A stretch of 46,388 nt of DNA from the NCBI GenBank assembly GCA_003598975.1, contig QZIJ01000142.1:1-46388 (forward strand), given 5' to 3'. A program made the translations under genes and the position numbers. The stretch comes from Anaerolineaceae bacterium. Its GTDB lineage: Bacteria > Chloroflexota > Anaerolineae > Anaerolineales > Villigracilaceae. Under the pieces are notes generated by a model that worked only from the letters and a program-made list of their open reading frames with translations, ran no database searches and was not told the origin of the DNA. The stretch's first letter is position 1; every line of letters starts with the position of its first letter. Positions 24,479-31,067 of this stretch are shown here, in pieces.

Positions 24479-26538
24479 CACGACGAATCCTGATTCCCTC
24501 CCTGATCCTCCTCGCGATTTTGGCGTTCGCGGTCTCTTCGGCCGCCGCTTCTTCCCTGACCGATAACGGGGCGCCGTCCCACGAAGCGATTCTCGTCCCG
24601 GGCAACTACTGCATCTCCTGCCACCAGGCGGACGACCCGCGCCTCGCCAGCGTCACAGAATGGAAAGGTGCCATCGGACGCGATGTCAACAGTCCCTGCC
24701 CCGCCGCGACGACCATCCACGAGGAACTGGTTTACACCGAGCGGCTGATGCTGATGATTGACCGTTCCCAGCAGAGCGTCGGGGCGCTGACTGAAAAATC
24801 CCAGGCGCGCCTCGACGGCTACACCCAGCGCTACAGCCGCATATTGGACGCGCCCGTCACAAGTTTGGACGCCTTCGTCAGCGAAGCGCAAACGACGCGC
24901 TACCAGTTGAACAAAATCTACACCGCGTTGAACGACCTGGCCGATACCACCAAAAAGCAGACGGTGTTGATTTACGCCGTGTTGGTGACGCTGGTCGTGC
25001 TTGGCTCGCTGGCGTGGGGACTGTACAACACGCGCATGGTCAAATCTGGTTCTGGCAAACGGAAATCTGGGTTAACGTCTGTTTTGATCATCCTCATCGT
25101 GCTGGGACTCTTCACCCTGCCTATCTTCCGCGTCCCAGCGGCAGAGGTGACAGTGACCACTGTCGAACAGCAGGAGGCGCAGGCCGTTCTCGATACCGCC
25201 GACCGCGCCGCTACTACATCAGACCGCGCCCAGGCGCGCGCATGGATGCTGGCGCGTCTCGCTGCGAAGTGGAACGCGACCGATCCCGCGCAGGCGCAGG
25301 CCATCCTCGATGAGTCACTGGCCGCGTTGGCGCAGGTGGACGGAAACGACACCGCCCTGTGGGGCCAGTCGCTGGCCGTGCAGGAGGCCATGATTGGCGT
25401 CCCGATCGACATGGAAAAAGCCGACCTGGTGGCCGTGGATGTGAACGCGGCGCGCGCCCGCCTGTGGAGTCTGCCGTTGATCGCCATCGAGTGGAACGCG
25501 GTGGATCCCGTCCGAGCCGCGGTGTTGTTGCAGTCCGAGCAGGATCGAATCGAATCTGAAACAGGAATCTACCGCGACCTCCAGATGCGCGGCGTGGCAT
25601 TGGCCTGGAATGAGATTCAGCCGTCGAACGCGGTGACCGCCGCGAGGTCCATTGAAGATGCGTCCATTCGGGTGTGGACTCTGCGCGAGTTGGGAAAATT
25701 CGATCTGGCCGCGGATGCCGCGCGTCAAGTGTCCGATCCCGTTCAGCGGGCGCGGGCTTTGCGCGAAGTGGCCGCGGCTTCGGGCGACAAACAACTTTTC
25801 GATGAAGCGTTGTCCGCATTGGATGGCGTTTCGGGCGAGTCGCTGGCTTATGCCTTGAGCGACCTGGCCGCGGCTTCGGGTGACGCGTCGTTGGTCGGGA
25901 AAATTGACGCCGCGTATCCCGAAGCGAAGACCGCCGCGTTGTTGTATCTGGGCGAATTCCAATCCGCGTGGGACGCCTCGCTTGCCATCGCTGACCCGTA
26001 CGAGCAGGCGCGGGCGCAGGCCGCCATCGCCGCCGCGTGGGAAAACGCCGAGGCCGCCACGCAGATTCAGGCGCCGCTGTATCGTGACCTGGCCTTGCGC
26101 GATGTCATCCGCAAAAGCGGCAATGCATCACTGGTGGATTCGATCCAATCGCCCTATTATCGAGTGCAGGCGCTGACCGCCCTCGGCGAGTACGCGGCCG
26201 CCGCGGAACTGGCGGGTCAGTTGGTCAACTCGTATCCGCTGATGGAATTGGCGGCCGCGCTGGCGAAGACCGACCCGCAATCGGCGCTGGCGCTCGTGGA
26301 CGAGATGAGCAGTGAAGCCGATAAGGCGGGTGCCTTGCGCGCTCTGGCAACAAAAGACCCGTCGCTGTTCGAGCAGGCGCAGGGGATGGCGCTGGCGGCG
26401 CGCGTCCAGGGTGACGCGCTCGCGCCGTCCGTGGCGTTGACCAACCTCGCGGACGCGTTCTGGACGATCAACCTGTCGGATGCTGAATCCGCCCTCCGTC
26501 AGGCGTATGAAGCGGTGTTGCGGATCGCGGTCAAATGA
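24475..26538 (+). CDS. Membrane monoheme cytochrome with large helical-repeat domain
   Basis: The 687-residue protein has a signal peptide (1-26), one heme site CISCH (46-50), a helical coiled region (80-160), a membrane helix at 164-183, a basic loop (MVKSGSGKRKSG) and a second helix at 200-218. By the positive-inside rule the loop is cytoplasmic, so both the heme domain and the long C-terminal part face outward. Residues about 230-687 are an Ala-rich helical solenoid of repeats with recurring RA-x-ALR and A-x-AAWN-like helices, TPR/HEAT-like. It follows the NrfD gene with overlap and is probably a scaffold or docking subunit. I know no described protein with this layout. Confidence 0.75.
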   Translation: MTRRILIPSLILLAILAFAVSSAAASSLTDNGAPSHEAILVPGNYCISCHQADDPRLASVTEWKGAIGRDVNSPCPAATTIHEELVYTERLMLMIDRSQQSVGALTEKSQARLDGYTQRYSRILDAPVTSLDAFVSEAQTTRYQLNKIYTALNDLADTTKKQTVLIYAVLVTLVVLGSLAWGLYNTRMVKSGSGKRKSGLTSVLIILIVLGLFTLPIFRVPAAEVTVTTVEQQEAQAVLDTADRAATTSDRAQARAWMLARLAAKWNATDPAQAQAILDESLAALAQVDGNDTALWGQSLAVQEAMIGVPIDMEKADLVAVDVNAARARLWSLPLIAIEWNAVDPVRAAVLLQSEQDRIESETGIYRDLQMRGVALAWNEIQPSNAVTAARSIEDASIRVWTLRELGKFDLAADAARQVSDPVQRARALREVAAASGDKQLFDEALSALDGVSGESLAYALSDLAAASGDASLVGKIDAAYPEAKTAALLYLGEFQSAWDASLAIADPYEQARAQAAIAAAWENAEAATQIQAPLYRDLALRDVIRKSGNASLVDSIQSPYYRVQALTALGEYAAAAELAGQLVNSYPLMELAAALAKTDPQSALALVDEMSSEADKAGALRALATKDPSLFEQAQGMALAARVQGDALAPSVALTNLADAFWTINLSDAESALRQAYEAVLRIAVK

Positions 26539-26939
26539 TGGAGACGAAATTGAATCCGAAAGACGAATACGCAGGCAAGCGGGTTTTGGTGGTTGCCACC
26601 TTTGGCTCGGCGAATCCCGAGCGTTGTCCCGCGTCGTTCATGTTCGCGAGCGAGGCGGTCAAGGCGGGCGCGGAGGCAGGCATCTGCTTTGTGTTGCAAG
26701 CGCCCCTACTCCTCAAGCGCGGCGTGGCCGAGACTCTGCGTCCCCGCGAGGGCGGGCGGACGATCCGCGAATTCATTGACGAGGCGCTCGGGCTGGGCGT
26801 CAAATTCTTCGTATGTGACGCCGCTCTGCAACTCTGCCAGATGACCCCCGAGGATTTGATTGACGAAGTGGAAAAACTGGTCGGACCGAGTTTTCTGGTT
26901 AAGCAAGGTTTTAAGTCCGACCTGGTGCTTTCGTTCTAA
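26535..26939 (+). CDS. DsrE-like protein
   Basis: The 134-residue protein has the DsrE/DsrF fold: KRVLVVATFGSANPERC at the start, then AGICFVLQAPLLLKRG, GVKFFVCDAALQLCQMTPEDL with two cysteines, and a C-terminal strand. DsrE-type proteins are small sulfur-relay or sulfur-binding proteins. There is no DsrF or DsrH partner, so this is not the DsrEFH complex of sulfur oxidisers. The stop of the previous gene overlaps (ATGATG). It might carry sulfur between Dsr components or to the membrane complex. The family assignment is good, the role uncertain. Confidence 0.75.
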   Translation: MMETKLNPKDEYAGKRVLVVATFGSANPERCPASFMFASEAVKAGAEAGICFVLQAPLLLKRGVAETLRPREGGRTIREFIDEALGLGVKFFVCDAALQLCQMTPEDLIDEVEKLVGPSFLVKQGFKSDLVLSF

Positions 26940-26960
26940 CCCTATCCGTTTGGAGACCCC

Positions 26961-27158
26961 ATGTTCATCATCACCATTGACATCGAAAAATGCAAGGCCT
27001 GCGGCGATTGCGTCGAGAATTGTCCACAACAGGCGATCACCATGGTCGAAGAGGACGGCAAGAAATATGCCATGTTCAGCGGCAGTCCCGATGACTGCAT
27101 CGGCTGTGGTTCGTGTGAGACCTGCGAAGAGAGCGCGGTGACCGTCACCGAAATTTAA
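26961..27158 (+). CDS. 2[4Fe-4S] ferredoxin
   Basis: The 65-residue protein carries two motifs: CKACGDCVENCP and CIGCGSCETC. The second lacks the usual Pro after the last cysteine but has all four. It is a soluble cytoplasmic electron carrier. The same kind of small ferredoxin accompanies dsrN and dsrAB in some dsr clusters. GGAG precedes the ATG, and its stop is directly followed by the ATG of dsrN. Confidence 0.88.
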   Translation: MFIITIDIEKCKACGDCVENCPQQAITMVEEDGKKYAMFSGSPDDCIGCGSCETCEESAVTVTEI

Positions 27159-28589
27159 ATGGTGCCAGAGGTCAACCGCCTGCCGCGCCTGGTCATTGCC
27201 GCGCCTCAGGGACGAAGTGGGAAAACGACGGTCACCCTGGGTTTGTGCGCGGCGTTGCGTGCGCGCGGGCTGACCGTTCAGCCTTATAAAAAAGGCCCCG
27301 ATTACATTGACCCCTCGTGGTTGAGCGAAGCGGCGGGATGTGCCTGCCGTTCGCTCGACCCTTTTTTTTACGACCAGCCCGAAGACCTGCGCGCGGCCTT
27401 CGCGCGTTCCGCCCGCCGCGCCGACATCAGTCTGATCGAAGGCAACCACGGCATTTTCGATTCCTTCGATGAGACGGGCGTCGGAAGCACGGCGGCGGTG
27501 GCGCGGACGCTCGACGCGCCTATCCTGCTGGTGGTCAACGCGACCCGCGTCGGGCGGAGCGTGGCGGCCATCGTCCACGGCTGTCAGACCTTCGAGGCGG
27601 GGACGAACATTGCGGGCGTGGTGCTCAACAACGTGGCGCAGGGACGTCACGAAGCGCGCATGCGGACCGCCATCGAATCTCATTGCAACATTCCAGTCGT
27701 CGGCGCGATCCCGCGTGACGAACGGCTGACCATCCCCGACCGCCATCTGGGACTCGTCCCGCGCGGCGAGGGGGAGACGCTTCTCTCCGCCATCACGACC
27801 TGCCAACAGGCCATCGAGCGTTATCTTGACCTCGACCTTGTTCTGCGTATAGCAAGTTCGGTTTCTCCGCTTCCTGCCTCGGATGATTTGGGCGGGATAT
27901 CATCCCGCCCCACAGACTCCCATCCCAAAATCGGCGTGATGCGTGACCGCGCCTTCACCTTCTATTATCCCGAAAACCTGGAAGCCCTCGAAGAGGCGGG
28001 CGCGGAGTTGGTCTTTGTCAATGCCTTTACCGACGCCACCTTGCCCGATCTCGACGCGCTCTACATCGGCGGCGGCTTCCCCGAAATCTTCATGGATGAG
28101 TTGTCCGCCAACGCAGCGATGCGCACGTCGGTCCGTCAGGCTATCGAACGCGGGCTGCCCGTCTATGCCGAGTGCGGCGGGATGATGTATCTCTCGCGGC
28201 GCATCGTCTGGGGCGAAAAATCCGCCGAGATGGTCGGTGTGCTTCCCTGCGAGATCGAGATGACGAACAAACCGCAGGGACACGGTTACGTCACCGCCAA
28301 AGTGGATGCAGAGAATCCCTTCTTCCCGATGGGAACCGTCCTGCGCGGACATGAATTTCACAACTCGCGCGCCGCGGCTGATTCCTCGAAAACTGCCTAT
28401 CGCCTCTTGCGCGGCAACGGACTTGGCGGCGGGCGGGACGGATTTGTGCTGCACAACGTCCTCGCTTCCTACACTCACCTGCATGTCGGCGGTTGCGCGG
28501 TGTGGGCGGAAGGATTAGTGAAGCGGGCGCGGCTCTATCGCGAATCCCGTCAGGATTCCGAAAGTTCTACTTTCGGAGTACACGCCTGA
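27159..28589 (+). CDS. dsrN: DsrN, siro(heme)amide synthase (CobB/CbiA type)
   Basis: The 476-residue protein is a cobyrinic acid a,c-diamide synthase homologue: an N-terminal ATP-binding domain with APQGRSGKTTVTLG and KKGPDYIDPSWL, and a C-terminal glutamine amidotransferase domain with YIGGGFPE and the catalytic-cysteine motif YAECGGMMYLSR (Cys near residue 339). In dsr clusters this protein amidates siroheme to sirohemeamide for DsrAB. No other cobalamin genes are adjacent, which supports that reading over cobalamin synthesis. The linker between the domains holds a 21-base palindrome (27890-27910), and the C-terminus runs into a double palindromic repeat. Confidence 0.88.
   Translation: MVPEVNRLPRLVIAAPQGRSGKTTVTLGLCAALRARGLTVQPYKKGPDYIDPSWLSEAAGCACRSLDPFFYDQPEDLRAAFARSARRADISLIEGNHGIFDSFDETGVGSTAAVARTLDAPILLVVNATRVGRSVAAIVHGCQTFEAGTNIAGVVLNNVAQGRHEARMRTAIESHCNIPVVGAIPRDERLTIPDRHLGLVPRGEGETLLSAITTCQQAIERYLDLDLVLRIASSVSPLPASDDLGGISSRPTDSHPKIGVMRDRAFTFYYPENLEALEEAGAELVFVNAFTDATLPDLDALYIGGGFPEIFMDELSANAAMRTSVRQAIERGLPVYAECGGMMYLSRRIVWGEKSAEMVGVLPCEIEMTNKPQGHGYVTAKVDAENPFFPMGTVLRGHEFHNSRAAADSSKTAYRLLRGNGLGGGRDGFVLHNVLASYTHLHVGGCAVWAEGLVKRARLYRESRQDSESSTFGVHA
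27890..27910. repeat. Palindrome inside dsrN
   Basis: GGGCGGGAT and its exact complement ATCCCGCCC flank ATC. The element encodes the low-complexity linker between the two DsrN domains (around DDLGGISSRPTDS), where an insertion would be tolerated. Confidence 0.5.
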
Positions 28590-28605
28590 AGTAGAACTTC
28601 AGGAA
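28556..28605 (+). repeat. Double palindromic repeat, copy A
   Basis: Two adjacent perfect palindromes, CCGAAAGT-TCT-ACTTTCGG (28558-28576) and CCTGAAGT-AGA-ACTTCAGG (28585-28603), share the core AAGTTCTACTT in opposite orientations. They overlap the end of dsrN and supply its last codons (SSTFGVHA). A diverged, inverted copy is at 10962-11006, which suggests a dispersed REP-like element. Confidence 0.55.
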
Positions 28606-28617
28606 TTCAAATCACTC

Positions 28618-29910
28618 ATGCAAACCACATCACACCCCCTCATCCTGATGATCGGACTCAACCACAAAGTCGCACCCGTGGACGTGCGCGAGCGCCTGGC
28701 GTTCAGTGCAGAACGCGTCCCACAGGCATTAAATGAATTATTGAATAGAGGGGGAGACGGCGAAGGTATTATTAAGGAAGCCGTCCTGCTCTCCACCTGC
28801 AATCGGACGGAAGTCTATGTTCAGGCTAATGAGTTTGCGCAGGCCGAAGCGCGCTCGCAGGAATTTTTGGCGCGGCACGGCGGCCTGACGGTGGAACAGT
28901 TGCGGCGCATGGTCTATGTGACGCGCGGGGAGGAAGCCGCCCTCCATTTGATGCAGGTCGCGGCGGGATTGGATTCGCTGGTGCTGGGCGAGAATGAGAT
29001 CCTCGGCCAGGTGCGTTCCGCTTCCGAGATGGCGCAGGAGGCAGGCGCGAGTGGGCCGATCCTTTCGGCACTGTTCCGCTTTGCCATTCAGGCGGGCAAG
29101 CGCGCCCGCACTGAGACCGAAATCGGGCGGGCGGAAATTTCCGTCGCCAGCGTGGTGGTCGAATTGGCGGAGCAGGCCTTCGGTCCGCTGAACGACCGCA
29201 TGGCGCTGTTGATCGGCGCGGGGAAAATCAGTTCCATCACCGCGCGTGCGCTCGTCAAGGCAGGTTTGCGTTGCATCATGGTCGCCAACCGCACTTTCGA
29301 GCGCGCACAGAAACTCGCGCAGAACCTGAACGGGACAGCCGTCCACTTCGATGCGCTGGATGAGAGCCTGGCCCGCGCCGACATCGTGATCTGCTCCACA
29401 GGCGCACCGCACATTGTCCTCCACGCCGAAGCGGTGGCGAAGGCGCAGCAGGCGCGCGGCAACCGTCCGCTTTTGGTGGCCGACCTGGCCGTCCCGCGTG
29501 ATGCGGACCCGCTGATCGCCGCGCTCCCCAACGTTCGGCTGGCAAACATTGACGATCTCGCAAGCGTCGTGACGTCCCATCCGCTGGCTGTTTCGGTTTG
29601 CGAGACAGTGGAAGTTATCGTGCGGCAGGAGTTGGAAAATTTTTGCCAGTGGTGTGCGGCGCGGCGTTGTGTCTCCGTCATCCAGTCCATGCACGCCAAA
29701 GCCGAGAGCATCTCACAAAACGAAGTGGAAGCGACCCTGCGGCGCATGGGCCCGCTCACGCCGCGTCAGCAGGAGATCATGCAGGCGATGGGCAAAGCCA
29801 TCGTCAATAAACTGTTGCACGAACCGACCGTCCATCTGCGCGAATTACCGCGCGACAAAGATGTCTCATCCTATATCGAAGTTGTGCAGGAACTTTACGG
29901 CCTCCAATGA
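28618..29910 (+). CDS. hemA: Glutamyl-tRNA reductase
   Basis: The 430-residue protein reduces glutamyl-tRNA to glutamate-1-semialdehyde, the first committed step of tetrapyrrole synthesis by the C5 route. Visible are the N-terminal GLNHKVAPVDVRERLAF, the catalytic cysteine C61 in LLSTCNRTEVY, the GENEILGQVR motif, the NADPH domain (LIGAGKISSITARAL) and the C-terminal dimerisation helix (PLTPRQQEIMQAMGKAIVNK). Its place after dsrN links precursor supply to siroheme demand. A weak AGGA lies upstream. It overlaps the next gene (ATGA). Confidence 0.95.
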   Translation: MQTTSHPLILMIGLNHKVAPVDVRERLAFSAERVPQALNELLNRGGDGEGIIKEAVLLSTCNRTEVYVQANEFAQAEARSQEFLARHGGLTVEQLRRMVYVTRGEEAALHLMQVAAGLDSLVLGENEILGQVRSASEMAQEAGASGPILSALFRFAIQAGKRARTETEIGRAEISVASVVVELAEQAFGPLNDRMALLIGAGKISSITARALVKAGLRCIMVANRTFERAQKLAQNLNGTAVHFDALDESLARADIVICSTGAPHIVLHAEAVAKAQQARGNRPLLVADLAVPRDADPLIAALPNVRLANIDDLASVVTSHPLAVSVCETVEVIVRQELENFCQWCAARRCVSVIQSMHAKAESISQNEVEATLRRMGPLTPRQQEIMQAMGKAIVNKLLHEPTVHLRELPRDKDVSSYIEVVQELYGLQ

Positions 29911-31028
29911 AAATCCCGTTCCTTCCGAATCTCGCGAATTTTTTCCCCAAGCCTCCAGCCGATAAAAAAGTGGATCGGCCATTCAAGGTGGCGCAGATCG
30001 AAGTCACCAGCCGTTGCAGTACGGGCTGTGTGTTCTGTCCGCACGACGCCCTGTCTCACCGCTGGGCGGATGGCGATATCAGCCTCGAAACGTATCGCGA
30101 ACACATCGCGCCTCACCTCGGCCTGTTCGACCTGGTCTACCTGCAAGGCTGGGGCGAACCCATGTTGCATGAAGGGCTTTGGGAGATGCTGGGCATGGCG
30201 CAGGCCAAGGGATGCCGCACGGGATTCACCACCAACGGGACGTGGCTTCTGGAAGAACAGAATCGCAAACTGGTGGACATGGGCGTGGACATGATCTCCG
30301 TCTCTTTCGCAGGGACGGCGGCTCCCGTCCATCAGGCTTTGCGCACCAACTCGAAGTTTGCCGACCTATGCCGCAACTTCGAGAGTCTCGCCAACCTGAA
30401 AAAACAAACGGGGAGCGCCCGCCCCTGGCTGGAATTGCACTTCCTGATGACGCGCGCCAACCTGGACGAATTCCCCGCGCTGGTGGAACTGGCCGCCTCC
30501 CTCGGCGCGGACGAGGTGGTGGCGACGAACCTTGCCTATTCCCCTAGCCTCGAGTTGGACGGCAAGCACGTCTTCGGCGACCCGCCGCTGGAGGAGGATC
30601 TTGCCATCGTTGCCCGCGCCAAAGCGAATGCCGAACAGCTGAACATCCCGATACGGGCCTATCCGCTTCAGACCGAACCCAACACCCTCGTCTGTGACGC
30701 CGACCCCGTCAATACGGTTTACATCAACCACCGCGGCGAGGTGACTCCCTGCGTCTATCTGGGGCTGACCGTGCACGGACAGGTGCCGCGTTATTTCCAC
30801 GGCGAGGCGCGTCCTTTCGACACGCTGTCCTTCGGTAATGTCCGTGATGGACTGCCACAGGCTTTGCAGGGCAGGGAGCGGAGCAAGTTCATCGAGCCGC
30901 TTAAACGCCGAAACGCGAGCGCCAGTCCACTGGCGTTGTTCTCGTATATGACCGAACAGAATGGCGGGGATGGGTTGTCGAATCCGCCCGCGGCCTGCCA
31001 ATCCTGTTACAAAATGCTGGGGATCTAA
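29907..31028 (+). CDS. Radical SAM/SPASM-type enzyme
   Basis: The 373-residue protein has the radical SAM cluster motif in EVTSRCSTGCVFCPHDAL (C-x3-C-x2-C), the GWGEPMLH glycine-rich motif, and C-terminal cysteines (VTPCVYLG; ACQSCYKML) typical of an auxiliary-cluster (SPASM/twitch) domain. It overlaps hemA, so it could modify a tetrapyrrole, as NirJ/AhbC/AhbD enzymes do, or mature a peptide of the Dsr or cytochrome system. Sequence alone does not decide. It is the last gene of the long dsr run, and no clear terminator follows. Confidence 0.8.
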   Translation: MKIPFLPNLANFFPKPPADKKVDRPFKVAQIEVTSRCSTGCVFCPHDALSHRWADGDISLETYREHIAPHLGLFDLVYLQGWGEPMLHEGLWEMLGMAQAKGCRTGFTTNGTWLLEEQNRKLVDMGVDMISVSFAGTAAPVHQALRTNSKFADLCRNFESLANLKKQTGSARPWLELHFLMTRANLDEFPALVELAASLGADEVVATNLAYSPSLELDGKHVFGDPPLEEDLAIVARAKANAEQLNIPIRAYPLQTEPNTLVCDADPVNTVYINHRGEVTPCVYLGLTVHGQVPRYFHGEARPFDTLSFGNVRDGLPQALQGRERSKFIEPLKRRNASASPLALFSYMTEQNGGDGLSNPPAACQSCYKMLGI

Positions 31029-31067
31029 GTTTGGATACTGCTTAAATTCTCAACGAAGAGGCTATCA

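Noticed and set aside
26535-26939. DsrE of a DsrEFH sulfur-oxidation complex
   Set aside because: Only one DsrE-like gene is present, with no DsrF, DsrH or DsrL. dsrD is present. The cluster looks reductive.
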